A stretch of 64,000 nt of DNA. It comes from Streptomyces sp. DH-12. Lineage in GTDB: Bacteria; Actinomycetota; Actinomycetes; Streptomycetales; Streptomycetaceae. The position numbers were made by a program, and so were the translations under genes. The notes beneath the pieces are model-generated. The model ran no database searches. It was not told where the DNA came from and saw nothing but the letters and a program-made list of their open reading frames with translations. Location of the stretch: positions 434,001 through 498,000 of the forward strand of contig NZ_PPFB01000001.1 of NCBI RefSeq assembly GCF_002899455.1. Reading direction: 5' to 3'. The first letter of the stretch is position 1. Each line of letters starts with the position of its first letter. This document shows positions 12,001-21,075 of the stretch, piece by piece.

Positions 12001-14770
12001 CGGCCGGAGACTGGCGGCCCTCGACGTCCTCCGCGACGAGGAACGCGAACGGGTTCTCACCCGGTGGAACGACACGGCGGTGCCCGTCGCGCCGGCCACC
12101 CTCCCCGGGCTGTTCGCCGCCCAGGCCGCCCGTACACCGGACGCGCCGGCCGTCGTCCACGGCACGCGGCGGCTGACCTACGCCGAGCTGGCCGCCCGCG
12201 CCTCCGCGCTGGCCGGCCGCCTGCGCCGGGCCGGAGCCGGACCGGAGTCCCGTGTCGCGGTCGCCGTGCCCCGCTCCGCCGACCTGGTCGTCGCCCTCCT
12301 GGCGGTCCTGGAAACGGGCGCCGCGTACGTGCCCGTCGACCCGGGTCTCCCGGCGGAACGCGTCGCCCTGCTGCTGGAGGACACCGAGCCGACCGGAATC
12401 CTGGTCACCGAGGCGGTGGCGGCACGGTCCGCGCTGCCCTCCGGCGACGCGCCCGTCCTCGTCGTGGACGCCGACGACGACGAGGCGTGCGCACCCGTCC
12501 CCGCGTCCGCTCCCGACCCGCGCAACCCCGCCTACGTCATCCACACCTCCGGCTCCACCGGCCGGCCCAAGGGCGTCACCGTCTCGCACGAGGCCGTCGT
12601 CAACCGGCTGCTGTGGATGCAGGACGCGTACCGGCTCACCGCCGAGGACCGGGTGCTGCACAAGACGCCGACCGGCTTCGACGTGTCGGTGTGGGAGCTG
12701 TTCTGGCCGCTGATCACCGGCGCGGCCCTGGTCGTCGCCCGGCCCGACGGGCACCGGGACCCGGCCCACCTCGCGGAGCTGATACGCGCGGAAGGGGTGA
12801 CGACGGCGCACTTCGTGCCGTCGATGCTCGGCGCGTTCCTCGACGAGCCCGCCGCGGCCGGGTGCACCGGACTGCGCCGGGTGGTGTGCAGCGGCGAGGA
12901 ACTCCCCGCCGACCTCGCGGCCCGCTTCCACACCGTGCTGCCCGAGGTGCGGCTGCACAACCTGTACGGCCCCACGGAGGCGGCCGTGGACGTCACCCAC
13001 TGGGACTGCGAGCCGGACGCCCCGGGCCCCGTGCCGATCGGCCGGCCGGTCTGGAACACCCGGGTGTACGTCCTGGACGCCGCGCTGCGTCCGGTGCCGC
13101 CCGGGGCCACCGGCGAGCTGTACCTCGCCGGGGTGCAACTGGCGCGCGGCTACCACGGCAGGCCCGCGCTGACCGCCGAACGCTTCGTCGCCGACCCGTT
13201 CGACCCGGACGGCGCCGGTGGTGGACGCATGTACCGCACCGGTGACCTGGTCCGCTGGCGCGCCCGGGGGTGCCCCGGGCCGGAGGCCGGAGGGGGTGTC
13301 CTGGAGTACCTGGGCCGCGCCGACCAGCAGGTCAAGGTGCGCGGGGTGCGGATCGAGCCGGGCGAGGTCGAGGCGGTCCTGCGCGCCCACCCCGGCGTCG
13401 CCCGCGCCGCCGTCGTCGTACGGACCGACGGGCGGGGCGGGGCACGGCTGATCGCCTACGCCGTGCCCGCCGCCGGTCCGGCTCCCGCCTCCGTCGAGCC
13501 GGCCCTGCTGCGGGCTCACGTCGCGGACCGCCTCCCGGAGTACATGGTGCCCGCGGCCGTCGTCACCGTGCCGGACCTGCCCCTCACCGTGAACGGCAAG
13601 CTGGACCGCACGGCGCTGCCCGAGCCCTCGTTCACCGCGTCCGGCGGCGGGCGCCTGCCGCGCGACGCCGAGGAACGGCTGCTGTGCGAGCTGTTCGCCG
13701 AGGTGCTCGGCGTGGAGCGGGTCGGCCCCGGGGACAGCTTCTTCGAGCTGGGCGGGCATTCGCTGCTCGCGGTCCGGCTGCTGGGCCGTATCCGCTCGGC
13801 CACCACCGCCGGTGCCTCACCCGCCCTGGGCATCCGCTCGTTGTTCGACGCACCCACCCCCGAGGCGCTGGCCCGTCTGCTGCGTACCGGCGACGGGCGG
13901 GGCGCCGGGAACGGGGCCGAGGAGTCCACGCGCGCCCTGGAGGTGCTGCTGCCCCTGCGCACCACGGGCACCCGGCCGCCGCTGTTCTGCGTCCACCCGT
14001 GGGCCGGACTGAGCTGGCCGTACGCCGGTCTGCTCCGCACCCTCGGCGACGACCGGCCCCTGTACGGGCTCCAGGCCAGGGGGCTGGCCCGCGCGGAGGA
14101 ACCGCCCGCGTCCATGGGCGAGACGGCCGAGGACTACCTGGCGCGGATCCGCGCGGTCCAGCCCGAAGGCCCGTACCACCTGCTGGGCTGGTCCTTCGGC
14201 GGCCTGGTGGCCCACGAGATGGCGGTGCGGCTGCGCGAGGCGGGTGAGGAGGTCGCGCTGCTCGCCCTGCTGGACTCCTACCCGCCGGAGGCGACCCTCG
14301 CCGCAGGGTCCGCCGAAGCCGACGGGCCCTCCTCGCAGGAGTGGACGGACGGCGACGTCCTCGCCGGGCTGCTGCGCTTCCTCGGCCACGAGGCGCCCGG
14401 CCTCGCGGACGGCGGCCCGGTGGACGCGGAGACGGCCCGCGAGGTGCTGCGGCGCGAGGGCGCGCCCCTCAGCGGCATCCCGCCGCACACGCTGCGGGCG
14501 TGGCCCGGCATCGCCGCCCGTCACGCCCGTCTGCAGAGGGAGTTCGTTCCCCGGCATTTCGACGGTGATGTCCTGCTGTTCACCGCCGAACCGGATCCTG
14601 GGGCGGACGCGCCGGACCCGGCTTCGTGGACGCCGTACGTCGGCGGTCACCTGGACGTACGTCCCGTCGCCTGCGGCCACCACGACATGACGCTCCCCGG
14701 CCCCCTCACCGAGATCGGCCGAGTCGTCGCCGGGCGCCTGGAACGCACCGACCACTCCCACACCCCCTGA
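2..14770 (+). CDS. Nonribosomal peptide synthetase, 3' part, three modules plus thioesterase
   Basis: This is the C-terminal part of a giant NRPS. The frame is open at the left edge and begins in the tail of a carrier domain, so the true start lies outside the window. Domains in order, by approximate nucleotides: PCP end 2-50; E 90-1430; C 1500-2830; A 2880-4390; PCP 4420-4640; E 4690-6050; C 6100-7430; A 7490-9010; PCP 9050-9250; E 9290-10660; C 10690-12050; A 12100-13630; PCP 13660-13890; TE 13960-14760. E domains carry [13 protein letters not shown] and NYLGR. C domains carry HHILLDGWS or HHILFDGWS and the [14 protein letters not shown] form typical of domains accepting D-donors. Carriers show GGDSI, GGDSI and GGHSL. 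The TE has GWSFGG. By hand alignment to GrsA, the pockets are D-P-C-L-M-G-A-V-Y and D-P-Y-L-L-G-I-L-F (Hpg/Dpg-like, non-canonical) and D-V-W-H-V-S-L-V-D (Ser-like). The expected tail is D-X, D-X, D-X, L-Ser. The Hpg genes downstream suggest Hpg units. No glycopeptide-type X domain is present. Confidence 0.95.
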   Translation, partial: THQTVAELARVGRREDDRPAVRAEDDGTGPVELTPIVHRLRERRGPVDAFHQSVLLQVPAGLGEERLTAAVQALLDHHDALRLRLTRTAGGLVWALEAGERGSVDAARCVRRVSLAGADVAQEARAAVARLAPESGVMVQAVWFDAGTEAPGRLLVVAHHLAVDGVSWRILLPDLRQAWESVAAGEPVRLDPVGTSFRRWAALLGERAQDPALLEELPYWTDTFAAPEPPLGGRPLNPVQDTVATARQFTVTLPRARTGPLLSSVPAALHGGVNDVLLGALALAVRQWREVRGGGAEGGVLIDLEGHGRDSDRPDVDLSRTVGWFTRVHPVRLDVTGDDPVGAAKQAKEQLGRVPGQGSGHGLLRYLNPQTAPLLTHCARPQIGFNYLGRTSTSSPASENGDWTVADDAHGLGAGTDPATPLLHVLDVNAVAVDGADGPVLSATFAWAGGLLDEAEVRELAERWLRALETLADPGTDTGTGGHTPSDFPLVPALTQEQVEALEAAYPGLEDVLPLSPLQEGLLFHAVYDGGESDVYTPQLCLDLEGPLDAGALRAACTALLDRHANLRAAFVHDVTETPVQVIAGAPGLPWLTADLSALPEPEQAAESDRIADAQLAERFDPARPPLLRAALLRLGDKHHRLVLTHHHILLDGWSVPVLARDLFALYAAGGVAVALPRVAPYGAYLSWLAAQDRDAARTAWAQALDGVDEPTLAAPAAPDRTAPAARPERVRPELPPGLATRLVTYARSRGLTVNTVLQGAWALLLSRLTGRDDVVFGTTVSGRPPEIPGIETMAGLFINTLPVRARLDQDRTLEDLLRGLQDEQADLMAHQHLGLSDIQRLAGLPRLFDSAMVYENYPVDERATALTGTSLVLTRAETREAAHYQLMLLAAPHEQGVSLRIEYAPTAFGEEEARVLADRFVRVLRTFVDEPHRTAGTVEVLTAEERHRVLTDWNDVGADSVRPATSVAEAFAAQVARTPEAVAVRWDGGVRTYRELDERADRLAARLLSLGVVPEERVALLMERSPDVVTAVLAVLKAGAAYVPLAPDLPPARLDTMLRQTGASVVVTDGTHRDTAPALLPRADHFVTVADEDPRHPPAAVRPHPDSAAYVMFTSGSTGEPKGVEITHRGVVSLAADRHWTTAFDAGRPIRALLHSPYGFDPSTCELWVPLLNGGEIVVAPPGDPDVAAIARAVGEHGVTLLLLTAGLFRVVAEEDPGCLAGVREVMVGGDVVTAATVRRVLEHCPRTVVTDAYGPTEITVYATAHTMENRDAVPPAVPIGRARDGMRAYVLDGRLRPVPPGAPGELYIAGDALARGYLNRFAQTAERFVADPFGPASTRMYRTGDLVRWTPDGVLDFLGRADQQVKIRGFRIEPGEIEGALGEQDGVADAVVLVHQAPSGAKHLTGYVVPEPGRVPDTGTLRAALAERLPDYALPGTLLVLDELPLTRHGKLDRAALPVPRPEESGRGREPRTEREALLCGLFADVLGVERVGADDGFFALGGDSIMSIQLVSRARRAGLVLTPRDVFERQTPAALAHVCRDADGPRTTAGDTAQDDGTGPVEPTPVMRWLREWRGTVAGFQQSVLLRVPAGLGEERLTAAVQALLDHHDALRLRIPADADGALEVGERGSVDAARCVRRVSLAGADVAQEARAAVARLAPESGVMVQAVWFDAGPEDSGRLLIVAHHFAVDGVSWRILLPDLRQAWEALAAGEPIELEPVGTSFRRWARLLTERAQEPALLAELPYWTDLAGADEPPLGRRPLDRSQDTTATARHLTVTLPETRTAPLLSSVPAAFHGGVNDVLLGALALAVRQWRAARGADAADGVLIDLEGHGRDGDRVGADVDLSRTVGWFTRVHPVRLDVTGSGDDPADAVKRVKEQLRAVPGDGFGHGLLRRLNTGTADALAALTEPQIGFNYLGRTVSVSASPGSSASPGSAADWTPLDRPGGLEGPTTPLPHALDINAIAKEGPEGPVLSATFAWAGKLLDEAEVRDLAERWLRALETLADTGAENGGHTPSDFPLVPALIQEQVEALEAAYPGLEDVLPLSPLQEGLLFHAVYDHEGTDVYTAQVELDLEGRLDGATLREAWTALLRRHANLRAAFVPDTAGVPVQVVVRDPELPWRTVDLRALPEADAEAEAGRMAAEERAQRLDPAQAPLMRLTLLRLGDTRHRLVLTNHHILFDGWSVPVLAKELFTLYAGGAGAELPPPTPYSDYLAWLAAQDGQAAERAWADALDGVEEPTLLVPDAPTDVAGAPGVPARIGADLPAPAVTALRRLARDRGLTVNTLVQGAWALLLSRLTGRDDVVFGTTVSGRPPEIPGIETMAGLFINTLPVRVVLDPAERLADLLLRVQDAQSKLLAHQHVGLSRINRLSGLPRLFDSLVVFENYPVAEGAVPSSGLTVSGSKVHDATHYPVTLAAGLRDDDRLWLRLHYMPHLLTEEAAHTLTGRFLALLRTLADDPARPSGTVEVLTAEERHRVLTDWNDVDADSVRPATSVVEAFAAQVARTPEAVAVRWDGGVRTYRELDERADRLAARLLSLGVVPEERVALLMERSPEVVTAVLAVLKAGAVYVPLDGKLPEARLASMTRLTGCRVVVTDGSTAADRLPGVEHEVVIGDDDRPEEAAVQAPAPRVLPDSAAYVMFTSGSTGEPKGVEITHRGVVSLATDRRWSTGAASGADARPRRVLLHSPYGFDPSTYELWMPLLGGGEVVVAPPGDLDVSTIARALRAHGVTSLLLTAGLFRVVAEEDPGCLAGVREVLTGGDVVSSASVRRVLTACPDTAVTDIYGPTEITLFATQHTLRDAARVPGSVPIGRARDGMRAYVLDGRLRPVPPGAPGELYIAGDALARGYLNRFAQTAERFVADPFGPAGTRMYRTGDLVRWTPDGVLDFLGRADQQVKIRGFRIEPGEIEGALGEQDGVADAVVLVHQAPSGAKHLTGYVVPEPGRVPDTGTLRAALAERLPEYMVPSDILLLDALPITSNAKLDRAALPVPDFTGTAGAGRAPRTPAERTLCTLFAEVLGLGSVGADDGFFALGGDSIMSIQLVSRARRAGLVLTSRDVFEHRTPAALAKVCRTAGEEPADAAEDDGTGPVEPTPVMRWLRDWRGTAAGFQQSVLLQVPPGLGEERLTAAVQALLDHHDALRLRVSVDWASEVGERGSVDAARCVRRVPAADADIAGEARAAVARLAPESGVMMQAVWFDAGPEDSGRLLLTVHHFAVDGVSWRILVPDLRQAWEAVAAGEPVRLDPVGTSFRRWAGLLREHAHDPQVSAELPYWQEVLGSGGPTLGNRGLDPACDTAGTARRLTVTLPGAHTGPLLSSVPAAFHGGVDDVLLGALALAVRQWCAARGADADAAGGVLIDLEGHGRDTGRADVDLSRTVGWFTRVHPVRLDVTGSGDDPADAVKRVKEQLRAVPGDGTGYGLLRHLNAGTAPALAGLPRPQVGFNYLGRTPTTSASPSAASDWSPVAQPGGPDTDPATPLAHALDVNAVTVDGPDGPVLSATFTWAGKLLDEAEVRDLAERWLRALRTLADTGAENGGHTPSDFPLVPLTQHQVENLEAAHPGLEDVLPLSPLQDGFLFHALYDAQGTDVYTAQLVLDLEGPLDAPALREAWTALLRRHANLRAGFVHDDATGAPVQVVVRDPELPWRTVDLTGTPAAEQAVRRDRVAEEERSARFDLSRPPLLRVALVELGEERHSLVLTPHHILLDGWSMPVLLREMFALYASRGSAAGLPAVTPYGDYLAWLAVQDREGARAAWTAELAGLDEPTLLAPGASGTPAAEPGHVALDLPSGTVEALHRLAREAGLTVNTLVQGAWAVLLSRMTGRDDVVFGATVAGRPPEVAGVESMVGLFINTLPVRVALDPRATVLETLTKLQSDQSSLMAHQHLGLSEVTRLSGHPVLFDTLVVFENYPVDRESFAPRAGASGPRLTGVKGRDATHYPLSLIVTQGADDGALTLRLGYQRAHFDHAAVTALADRLGLLLREFPAGPGRRLAALDVLRDEERERVLTRWNDTAVPVAPATLPGLFAAQAARTPDAPAVVHGTRRLTYAELAARASALAGRLRRAGAGPESRVAVAVPRSADLVVALLAVLETGAAYVPVDPGLPAERVALLLEDTEPTGILVTEAVAARSALPSGDAPVLVVDADDDEACAPVPASAPDPRNPAYVIHTSGSTGRPKGVTVSHEAVVNRLLWMQDAYRLTAEDRVLHKTPTGFDVSVWELFWPLITGAALVVARPDGHRDPAHLAELIRAEGVTTAHFVPSMLGAFLDEPAAAGCTGLRRVVCSGEELPADLAARFHTVLPEVRLHNLYGPTEAAVDVTHWDCEPDAPGPVPIGRPVWNTRVYVLDAALRPVPPGATGELYLAGVQLARGYHGRPALTAERFVADPFDPDGAGGGRMYRTGDLVRWRARGCPGPEAGGGVLEYLGRADQQVKVRGVRIEPGEVEAVLRAHPGVARAAVVVRTDGRGGARLIAYAVPAAGPAPASVEPALLRAHVADRLPEYMVPAAVVTVPDLPLTVNGKLDRTALPEPSFTASGGGRLPRDAEERLLCELFAEVLGVERVGPGDSFFELGGHSLLAVRLLGRIRSATTAGASPALGIRSLFDAPTPEALARLLRTGDGRGAGNGAEESTRALEVLLPLRTTGTRPPLFCVHPWAGLSWPYAGLLRTLGDDRPLYGLQARGLARAEEPPASMGETAEDYLARIRAVQPEGPYHLLGWSFGGLVAHEMAVRLREAGEEVALLALLDSYPPEATLAAGSAEADGPSSQEWTDGDVLAGLLRFLGHEAPGLADGGPVDAETAREVLRREGAPLSGIPPHTLRAWPGIAARHARLQREFVPRHFDGDVLLFTAEPDPGADAPDPASWTPYVGGHLDVRPVACGHHDMTLPGPLTEIGRVVAGRLERTDHSHTP
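3842..4299 (+). repeat. Direct repeat copy 1 within the NRPS (A-domain C-terminal part)
   Basis: This 458-bp stretch covers the end of the first adenylation domain, from the PIGRARDG region to the last subdomain. It recurs at 8459-8916 with one mismatch (A at 4016, G at 8633). The spacing is 4617 bp, one module. Near-identity at nucleotide level, silent positions included, points to recent module duplication or gene conversion. Confidence 0.95.
8459..8916 (+). repeat. Direct repeat copy 2 within the NRPS (A-domain C-terminal part)
   Basis: Second copy of the 458-bp near-identical segment, in the second complete module. Further near-identical blocks flank the pair, for example about 2815-3120 against 7418-7735 (A-domain start) and 4483-4577 against 9103-9197 (carrier). 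The substrate-pocket region between them is clearly more diverged. Confidence 0.95.
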
Positions 14771-14851
14771 CCCGGACACACCCCGGCCCGACCCGAGCCG
14801 AATCGATCCGCCCCGCCACCGATCCCCTGATCCCGAGCACGGAGCACGACC

Positions 14852-15067
14852 ATGACGACCAATCCCTTCGAGAACGACGACGCCCAGTACCTGGTCCTCG
14901 TCAACGACGAACTCCAGCACTCCCTGTGGCCGGTCTTCGCCGACGTCCCCGCCGGCTGGACCGTGGCCCTCCCGGCCGCGAGCCGTCAGGAGTGCCTGGA
15001 CTACGTCGAGAAGAACTGGACGGACATGCGGCCGAAGAGCCTGGCCGACGCCATGGCCGGGCAGTGA
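14852..15067 (+). CDS. MbtH-like NRPS accessory protein
   Basis: A 71-residue MbtH-family protein. MbtH proteins bind adenylation domains and help them fold and activate amino acids. The family signature is complete: [10 protein letters not shown], then PAGW, and DMRP near the C-terminus. The length is typical. It starts 81 bases after the NRPS stop, on the same strand, just upstream of the Hpg supply genes. It most likely serves the NRPS encoded immediately upstream, probably one or more of its Hpg-like adenylation domains. Confidence 0.97.
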   Translation: MTTNPFENDDAQYLVLVNDELQHSLWPVFADVPAGWTVALPAASRQECLDYVEKNWTDMRPKSLADAMAGQ

Positions 15068-15117
15068 CCGCCCCTCACCCCGCCCACCGCCCTTTCCCGC
15101 TCCGTGAGGAGAACGAC

Positions 15118-16239
15118 ATGACGGACCACACCCCCGCCACCGCCCTGCGCGTCAGCCACGTCGAGCTGTACGTCACCGACGCCGAGGCCGCCGCGTCGGC
15201 GTTCGTCGACGGCTACGGCTTCCAGGTCTGCGCCACCGCCGAACGCGGTGGCGGCCCCGAGGGCGCCTCCCGCTCCCTCGCGCTCCGCCAGGCCGACATC
15301 GTCCTGGTCGTCACCCAGGCGCTCGACGACACCCACCCGGCCGCCGCCTTCGTGGCGCGGCACGGTGACGGCATAGCCGACATCGCGCTGAGCGCCGCTG
15401 ACGCCCGCGAGGCCTTCGCCGACGCCGTCTCCCGCTCCGCCGTGCCCCTCGCCGAGCCCGCGGAGCGGGACGGCTGGGTCACCGCCGCCGTCGCCGCCGG
15501 CTTCGACGACGTACGCCACACCCTGGTCCAGCGGCCCGCCGGCCACACGGACACGGCCGTCCCGCTGCCCGGCTTCGAGCCGGTGGCCGAGCCCGCCGAG
15601 GTGTCCGGGGAGCCGGTGGGGCTCACCGTCCTCGACCACGTCGCCGTCAGCGTCCCCATGGGGCAGCTCGCCGAGAGCACCGGCTACTACGAGCGGGTCT
15701 TCGGCTACGCGTCCGTCTACGAGGAACTGATGGTGCAGGGCACCGAGGCCATGGACTCCAAGGCCGTCCGCAGCCCCGCCGGTGACCTCACCTTCACCGT
15801 CCTCGCGCCGAGCCCGGAGCACGACGCGGGTCACCTCGGCGACTTCCTGGAGCGGCACGGCAGCGGCGGCGTGCACCACCTGGCCTTCGCCACCCCCGAC
15901 ATCGTCACCGCCGTCGACCGCATGCTCGAACGCGGCATCGTCTTCCTCGGCACCCCCGACACGTACTACGACCGGCTGGAGCAGCGCCTGAAGCTGAACC
16001 GCCACTCGATGGCCGAGCTGCGCAAGGCCCGCATCCTCGCCGACGAGGACCACGGCGGTCAGCTCTTCCAGATTTTCACGCGCACCGTCCACCCCAGGCG
16101 CACGGTCTTCTACGAGATCATCGAGCGGGCCGGCGCGGACAGCTTCGGCGGCGGCAACGTCCGCGCGCTGTACGACGCCGTCCAGGCGGAGAAGGCCGAG
16201 CACGAGGCCGCCGCGCACGCCGACGGGGAGGGCGCGTGA
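15118..16239 (+). CDS. hmaS: 4-hydroxymandelate synthase (Hpg pathway)
   Basis: A non-haem iron, two-domain vicinal-oxygen-chelate dioxygenase of 373 residues. It converts 4-hydroxyphenylpyruvate and O2 to 4-hydroxymandelate and CO2, the first dedicated step to 4-hydroxyphenylglycine. Likely metal ligands are the His in LDHVAV (about residue 173), the second His of VHHLAF (about 255) and the Glu in FYEIIE (about 332), matching the 2-His-1-Glu set of HPPD/HmaS enzymes. Sequence alone does not fully separate it from the tyrosine-catabolic enzyme HPPD. The two following genes decide the call. The ATG at 15118 follows GTGAGGAG. The TGA overlaps the next gene's GTG. Confidence 0.93.
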   Translation: MTDHTPATALRVSHVELYVTDAEAAASAFVDGYGFQVCATAERGGGPEGASRSLALRQADIVLVVTQALDDTHPAAAFVARHGDGIADIALSAADAREAFADAVSRSAVPLAEPAERDGWVTAAVAAGFDDVRHTLVQRPAGHTDTAVPLPGFEPVAEPAEVSGEPVGLTVLDHVAVSVPMGQLAESTGYYERVFGYASVYEELMVQGTEAMDSKAVRSPAGDLTFTVLAPSPEHDAGHLGDFLERHGSGGVHHLAFATPDIVTAVDRMLERGIVFLGTPDTYYDRLEQRLKLNRHSMAELRKARILADEDHGGQLFQIFTRTVHPRRTVFYEIIERAGADSFGGGNVRALYDAVQAEKAEHEAAAHADGEGA

Positions 16240-17348
16240 CCGACCCGGCGGTCGCCGGCCTGCTCACCCCCGCCGACGCGGAGGCGCTCGCGGCGGCGGT
16301 CCTGCCCGCCGGCGTGGAGCGCTTCGTCGGCGGGGCGGCGGGCGCGGAGCTCACCCTCCGCGCCAACCGCGCCGCGTTCGACCGGCTCCATCTGGTCCCC
16401 CGGGTGCTCTCGGACGTCTCGTCCGTGAGCACCGCCCGCGCCCTGCTCGGCACGGACTGCGCCCTCCCGGTGGCCGTGGCCCCGATGGCGTACCAGCGGG
16501 CCGTGCACCCGGACGGCGAACTGGCCGCCGCCCGCGCCGCCCACGACGCCGGCGTCCCCTTCACCGCCTGCACGTTCAGCAGCACCAGCGTGGAGGACAT
16601 CGCCGCCACCGGCGCCGCCACCTGGTTCCAGCTGTACTGGCTGCGCGACCGCGGCCACACCGAGGAGCTGCTGAAGCGCGCCGAGGCGGCCGGCTGCCGT
16701 GCGGTGATGCTGACCGTCGACACGCCCCGGATGGGACGCCGCACGGCCGACATGCGCGGCGCCTTCACCCTGCCCGACGGGGTGTCACCCGTGCACTTCG
16801 GCCCCCGTCCCGACGGCGTGCCGCGCACCGCGAGCAGCGGCGTCAGCGCGGTCGCCGCACAGACCGCCGACGTCGTCGACCCGTCCCTCACCTGGGCCGA
16901 CCTCGACTGGCTGCGCGCGCACACGCACCTGCCCCTGGTCCTCAAGGGCGTGCTGGACCCGGCCGACGCCGAACGCGCCGCCGCCTGCGGCGTGGACGCG
17001 CTGGTGGTGTCCAACCACGGCGGCCGCCAGCTCGACGGCGCGCTTCCCGCCCTGGACGCCCTGCCCGCCGTGGCCCGGGCCGTCGCGGGACGGTGCGAGG
17101 TGCTCCTCGACAGCGGCATCCGCAGCGGCACGGACGTCCTGAAGGCTCTCGCTCTCGGCGCGGACGGCGTACTGCTGGGCCGCCCCGTGCTGTGGGGCCT
17201 CGCGGCCGGAGGACGACAGGGCGTGCACAGGGTGCTCCACCTCGTCCGCGAGGAGCTGGAACTGGCCCTCGCGCTGGCCGGCTGCCCGGACCTCGCCGCC
17301 GCGGCCCGGCTGCGCACCGTCGTGGGCCCGGCAGGTGAGGCGGGATGA
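16236..17348 (+). CDS. hmo: 4-hydroxymandelate oxidase, FMN-dependent
   Basis: A 370-residue FMN-dependent alpha-hydroxyacid oxidase/dehydrogenase. It should oxidise 4-hydroxymandelate to 4-hydroxybenzoylformate, the second Hpg step. Visible landmarks are the N-terminal FMN-binding run VAPMAYQRAVHP, the WFQLYW strand, and the active-site SNHGGRQLDG (about residues 257-266) holding the catalytic His and substrate-binding Arg. The phosphate-binding DSGIRSGTDVLKAL and LLGRP motifs follow. The GTG start overlaps the hmaS stop and the TGA overlaps the hpgT ATG, so the three genes are translationally coupled. Glycolate or lactate oxidases share the fold, and the gene order supports the Hpg assignment. 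Confidence 0.94.
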   Translation: MTDPAVAGLLTPADAEALAAAVLPAGVERFVGGAAGAELTLRANRAAFDRLHLVPRVLSDVSSVSTARALLGTDCALPVAVAPMAYQRAVHPDGELAAARAAHDAGVPFTACTFSSTSVEDIAATGAATWFQLYWLRDRGHTEELLKRAEAAGCRAVMLTVDTPRMGRRTADMRGAFTLPDGVSPVHFGPRPDGVPRTASSGVSAVAAQTADVVDPSLTWADLDWLRAHTHLPLVLKGVLDPADAERAAACGVDALVVSNHGGRQLDGALPALDALPAVARAVAGRCEVLLDSGIRSGTDVLKALALGADGVLLGRPVLWGLAAGGRQGVHRVLHLVREELELALALAGCPDLAAAARLRTVVGPAGEAG

Positions 17349-18655
17349 CCACCACCGCGGAAAGCCTCGACCCGGCCGCCCTCCACCCCTCGGTGGGCGA
17401 CCCGCTGCTGTCCTCGATGAACTTCCTCAACGAGGTCGCGGGCCGCTACCCGGACGCGCTCTCCCTCGCCGCGGGCACCCCGTACGAGGGCTTCTACGAC
17501 GTCGAGGACATCCACCGCGCGCTGCGGGTCTTCACCGACCACCTGCGCACGGAACGGGGCTTCGGCGAGCAGCGGGTCCGGCGCACCCTGCTTCAGTACG
17601 GACGCACCAAGGGCATCATCCACGAGCTGATCGCCCGCCAGCTGGCCGAGGACGAGGGCATCCACGTCGATCCGGAGGCCGTCGTCGTCACCACGGGCTG
17701 CCAGGAGGCGCTCTTCCTCACCCTTCGGCTGCTGCGCCGCGACGACCGCGACGTGCTGCTGGCCGTCACCCCCGCCTACGTCGGCGTCACCGGGGCGGCA
17801 CGGCTCCTGGACCTGCCGGTGCGCCCGGTCGCCGAGGGCCCGGACGGCGTCGACCTGGACGACCTGCGACGGCGGCTCCACGAGGCCCGCGCCGCCGGGC
17901 TGCGCCCGCGCGCCCTGTACGTCGTCCCCGACCACGCGAACCCCTCCGGGATCCGGATGCCGGAACCGGTCCGCCGTGACCTCCTCGACCTCGCGGAGCG
18001 GGAGGACATCCTCCTCCTGGAGGACAACCCGTACGGCCTCTTCCCGCGCCGGGGGAGGCGACTGCCGACCCTCAAGGCCCTGGACACCGGGCGCCGGGTC
18101 GTCCACCTCGGTTCGCTGGCGAAGACGGTGTTCCCGGGCGTGCGGATCGGCTACGCGGTGGCCGACCAGCCCGTCGGGGACGGGCCCTACCTGGCCGACC
18201 TGCTCGCCAGGGCCAAGAGCATGGTCACCGTCAACACCTCACCCCTCGCCCAGGCCGTGGCCGGGGGCAGGCTGCTGGAGCACGGGTGCAGCCTGGTCCG
18301 CGCCAACGAACGGGAGAGCGAGGTGTACCGGGAGGGCCTCGACCGGATCGTCGACGGACTCGCCCGCCGTTTCCCCGACCCGTCGGTGTCCGGGGTGAGC
18401 TGGAACAGTCCCGAGGGCGGCTTCTTCGTCGTCGTCCAGGTGCCGTTCGACGTCACCGACGCGGTACTGGAGCGCTCGGCGCGCGAGCACCGGGTGCTGT
18501 GGACGCCACTGCACCACTTCTACGACGCCGCGGCAGCGGACACCGGAACCGGTGCCGGACCGCTGCGCTGCCTGCGCCTGTCGTGCAGCGCGCTCGGTCC
18601 CGAGGACATCGAGGAGGCGCTCGACCGCTTCGCCGCCTTCGTACGTTCCCGCTGA
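17345..18655 (+). CDS. hpgT: 4-hydroxyphenylglycine aminotransferase
   Basis: A 436-residue fold-type I PLP aminotransferase. It transaminates 4-hydroxybenzoylformate to L-4-hydroxyphenylglycine. In known pathways tyrosine is the donor, which regenerates 4-hydroxyphenylpyruvate. The Schiff-base lysine is in SLAKTVFPGVRIGY (about residue 260). The cofactor-binding VPDHANPSG and LLEDNPYG motifs precede it. The ATG overlaps the hmo stop. No prephenate dehydrogenase gene lies nearby in the window, so that function must be encoded upstream of the window or elsewhere. A strong hairpin follows 11 bases after the stop. Confidence 0.94.
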   Translation: MTTTAESLDPAALHPSVGDPLLSSMNFLNEVAGRYPDALSLAAGTPYEGFYDVEDIHRALRVFTDHLRTERGFGEQRVRRTLLQYGRTKGIIHELIARQLAEDEGIHVDPEAVVVTTGCQEALFLTLRLLRRDDRDVLLAVTPAYVGVTGAARLLDLPVRPVAEGPDGVDLDDLRRRLHEARAAGLRPRALYVVPDHANPSGIRMPEPVRRDLLDLAEREDILLLEDNPYGLFPRRGRRLPTLKALDTGRRVVHLGSLAKTVFPGVRIGYAVADQPVGDGPYLADLLARAKSMVTVNTSPLAQAVAGGRLLEHGCSLVRANERESEVYREGLDRIVDGLARRFPDPSVSGVSWNSPEGGFFVVVQVPFDVTDAVLERSAREHRVLWTPLHHFYDAAAADTGTGAGPLRCLRLSCSALGPEDIEEALDRFAAFVRSR

Positions 18656-18666
18656 CGCGCCCGCGC

Positions 18667-18705
18667 CGCCAGGGGCGGCACCACTGACGCCTGCCGCTCC
18701 TGGCG
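18667..18705. terminator. Hairpin terminator between hpgT and the convergent hydrolase gene
   Basis: Inverted repeat with 14-base arms at 18667-18680 and 18692-18705, one G-U-type mismatch and an 11-base loop. It begins 11 bases after the hpgT stop and lies between two convergent genes, so it may end transcription from both sides. There is no U-tract, as is usual in Streptomyces. The remaining bases up to 18874 show nothing else. Confidence 0.7.
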
Positions 18706-18874
18706 CGCTGTGCACGGGTGACGGGACGACGGGCCGCCGGCGCTCCGCACGCGGGCCGTCAGCACCCGGTTCGACCGCCTGCGGGCCGTCGGTGCGGTCG
18801 GGCTGGGGGCCCGGCCGCCGCCGGAGGTGCGGCGGCGGGGAAAGGGCCTGACGGACGCCCGTGCGGCTGGAACC

Positions 18875-19936
18875 TCAGAGTTCGAACGGTTCCAGGTGGC
18901 GGGGATCCACGACGCGACCGCCGGCCCCGACCACCTGCTGCAGCTGGTCGACCACGCCGCGGTTCACCGTGTCGTGCACGGCGGGGTCGTCGAGCGGCGT
19001 GACCAGGTCGTCGTGGTGGCTCGGCACGACGACGCGGGGGCGGCCCAGGGTGCTGACCGCGCGCTCGAAGTAGTCGTGCACGGCGGCGTGTCCACTGGCA
19101 CCCAGCACCAAGACGTCCGGCGTGGCGCCGGAGACTTCACGGGCAGCGAAGTTAGCAGTACCGCTCAGGAACATCACACTCAGCCGGTCGCCCACCGTCA
19201 CCTGGTAGCCCAGCGTGCCGCCCTCCACCAGATCGCTCAGCGTCCGGGGCCGGGAAGGGGGCGCGGTCAGGGTGCCGTACGGGTCGAAGCCATAGCCTCC
19301 GAGCTGGCTGTGCAGACTGCGCACCACCTCGATGGTGTAGTCCGGGCGGGACCGCTTGCCGGACGACTGGAGGGGGTGGCGCAACACCTCGCCCCCTGAG
19401 ACGACCACCGGACGGTGCTTGCGTCCCTTGCCAGGAACACCCATCGCGGTGAGCAGGTGCAGATGCGTCTCGGTGCCCAGGACGTTGATCTCCTTGTCCC
19501 GCCAGGCCGGATGGTCCAGGAGGTACGGCACGTCGGCCAAGTGGTCCCAGTGACCGTGGGTCAGCAGGATGAACTCGGGTGTCCCGATGAGGTGGTCGCC
19601 CAGCACCCAGTCGATGATCCGGTGGTTCACCTCGAGCTCCCGCGTCATGTCACCTTTGCCGTCCGCGCCCGTGTAAGGCTGCCGGGTGAGATACGGGTCG
19701 ATCAGCAACCGGTGCCCGTCGAAGCTCAGCTCCCAGCCCGCGACACCGAGCCAGCGCAGCCGGACACCGCTGCGCCCCCGGCCGGCATCGTCTCGCGCGG
19801 AACGGCCGCGGGGCGCTGCGGCTGCGGTGGTCGTGAACCCTCCAGTGGCGCCCACGGCTCCGGCGGCCACGCTCGTCCGCAGCACACTGCGACGGCTCGG
19901 ACGGTGTGGGGCGGCTGCGGGCTGCTGAGAGGACAT
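18875..19936 (-). CDS. Tat-exported metallo-beta-lactamase-fold hydrolase (UlaG-like)
   Basis: A 353-residue secreted metallo-hydrolase. The N-terminus carries a twin-arginine signal (SRRSVLRT followed by a short Ala/Gly-rich hydrophobic stretch). The MBL metal motif is present as THGHWDHL, with the strands RWLGVAGWELSF and HRLLIDPYLT before it as in UlaG-type proteins. Later His residues (SGHAAVHD, VVPSHHDDL) could complete the site. The substrate is unknown; this branch is usually not a true beta-lactamase. The ATG at 19936 has AGGAG just upstream. It diverges from the LysR gene across 152 bases, which makes it the likely target of that regulator. Confidence 0.85.
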   Translation of the reverse strand: MSSQQPAAAPHRPSRRSVLRTSVAAGAVGATGGFTTTAAAAPRGRSARDDAGRGRSGVRLRWLGVAGWELSFDGHRLLIDPYLTRQPYTGADGKGDMTRELEVNHRIIDWVLGDHLIGTPEFILLTHGHWDHLADVPYLLDHPAWRDKEINVLGTETHLHLLTAMGVPGKGRKHRPVVVSGGEVLRHPLQSSGKRSRPDYTIEVVRSLHSQLGGYGFDPYGTLTAPPSRPRTLSDLVEGGTLGYQVTVGDRLSVMFLSGTANFAAREVSGATPDVLVLGASGHAAVHDYFERAVSTLGRPRVVVPSHHDDLVTPLDDPAVHDTVNRGVVDQLQQVVGAGGRVVDPRHLEPFEL

Positions 19937-20026
19937 GGCGGTACTCCTTCGCTCGTGGGGCTTCAACTGCTGCTCGTGACCCGGGCCCGGGGGAAGTGGA
20001 GTCAAACCTCGGCAACCACCCTGTGT

Positions 20027-20056
20027 CGAATACACTCTCGACCGCGTGCCGATTCG
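20027..20056. promoter_or_regulatory. Possible LysR operator: CGAAT-N20-ATTCG inverted repeat
   Basis: The region between the divergent hydrolase (start 19936) and LysR gene (start 20089) contains the arms CGAAT at 20027-20031 and ATTCG at 20052-20056. LysR proteins usually bind such shared regions and control both promoters. The arms are short, so this is only a candidate. Confidence 0.3.
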
Positions 20057-20088
20057 TTCGGCGTATCGCCGCAGACCACGGGGGGCGC

Positions 20089-21075
20089 ATGCTGACGGAG
20101 CGGCACCTGGAAATCTTCGTCGCCATCGCGGAGGAAGGGCATTTCGGCGACGCCGCACAGCGCGTGGGCATCACCCAGCCGCCCCTCTCGCAGGGGCTGC
20201 GACGGCTGGAGGCGCTGCTGGGGGTGCGGTTGTTCGACCGGGAGCGCGGGGTCTCCCTCACCGAGGAGGGCGCACTGCTGCTCCCCCACGCTCGCCGGGC
20301 CCTCATCGCAATGGCCGAACTGCGGGAGACAGGTGCACGGGAGGAGGCGGACGGTCAGCGTCTCCGGCTCGGCCTGCCGCCCGAACTGCCGCCCCGGCTC
20401 GGCGCGTCCGTCGCCGCCGCACCCGTGCGCGCCGGGGTCCGGGGCCGGGTCTCGGTGGTGACGGCACCGACGGCCACGCTACTGACGGACGTCTCCGCTG
20501 GACGACTCGACCTGGCCGTCATCCGCCACCCCGCTGTACTCCATGGTCTGGCCGCGGGCCCGGTGACGCTGCTGCCGACGTGGCTGCTGACACCGGACGA
20601 CACGGGTGACGCCCCGACCGGGCGGTCCTCACGGGGCGGAGCGGCTGCCGGCGGGGCCTCGCCGCCTGATCCGCGCGATGCCACGAGCGAGCCGGACCGG
20701 CGTGCGGGTGGCGCGCGGGCGGGGCGGTTCTTGCCGCACGCAGTCCGGCCGCGCGCGGAAGCGCCCGCGGCGCACGACCTGTTCCTGGACACGCTCGCGG
20801 GTCGGGGGCGGCGGGTGGAGACGGTGGTGGTCTCGGACGAACGCGCCGGGCTGGCTCTCGTTGCCGCCGGCCAGGCCGTGCTCGTCACGGCCGACGAGAC
20901 GCTCACAGCCGACGGCGTCGCCCGGCGGCCGACCACCGACCCGGCGCTTCCGCTGCGCCTGCGGGTGGTGTGGGACGCCCGGCGGCTCGCCGCCGCGCAC
21001 GCGGACGGAGCGGCCGAAGCATTGGTCGGCGTGCTGGCATCGGCGCACCAGCCGGGCAGGGAGAAGGCCCGGTGA
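20089..21075 (+). CDS. LysR-family regulator, BlaA-like
   Basis: A 328-residue LysR-type regulator. The N-terminal winged helix-turn-helix is clear (HLEIFVAIAEEGHFGDAA, then ITQPPLSQGLRRLEALLG and LFDRERG). The effector-binding domain follows. It contains a low-complexity Gly/Ala/Arg-rich insert at about residues 178-215, which looks unusual. The ATG at 20089 follows a GGGGGGC run. Its TGA overlaps the GTG of the next gene. The partnership of a LysR protein with a cytosolic serine-beta-lactamase-like protein, divergent from a secreted hydrolase, matches the blaA-blaB/blaL layout known from Streptomyces cacaoi. The ligand is inferred only from this. Confidence 0.88.
   Translation: MLTERHLEIFVAIAEEGHFGDAAQRVGITQPPLSQGLRRLEALLGVRLFDRERGVSLTEEGALLLPHARRALIAMAELRETGAREEADGQRLRLGLPPELPPRLGASVAAAPVRAGVRGRVSVVTAPTATLLTDVSAGRLDLAVIRHPAVLHGLAAGPVTLLPTWLLTPDDTGDAPTGRSSRGGAAAGGASPPDPRDATSEPDRRAGGARAGRFLPHAVRPRAEAPAAHDLFLDTLAGRGRRVETVVVSDERAGLALVAAGQAVLVTADETLTADGVARRPTTDPALPLRLRVVWDARRLAAAHADGAAEALVGVLASAHQPGREKAR

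Noticed and set aside
478..13759. Long open frames on the - strand opposite the NRPS, some over 600 residues
   Set aside because: They mirror the coding strand, have Arg/Gly/Ser-rich composition with no motifs, and arise from the extreme third-position GC.
13960..14760. Glycopeptide-type ending (X domain) suggested by the Hpg genes
   Set aside because: The carrier is followed directly by a thioesterase and no P450 genes or X domain are present, so a vancomycin-like product is not supported.
15118..16239. Catabolic 4-hydroxyphenylpyruvate dioxygenase instead of hydroxymandelate synthase
   Set aside because: The gene overlaps hydroxymandelate oxidase and is linked to hpgT and an NRPS, which is the Hpg pathway order.
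18875..19936. A true zinc beta-lactamase
   Set aside because: The sequence around THGHWDHL is UlaG-like and lacks an obvious class B layout; hydrolase of unknown substrate is safer.
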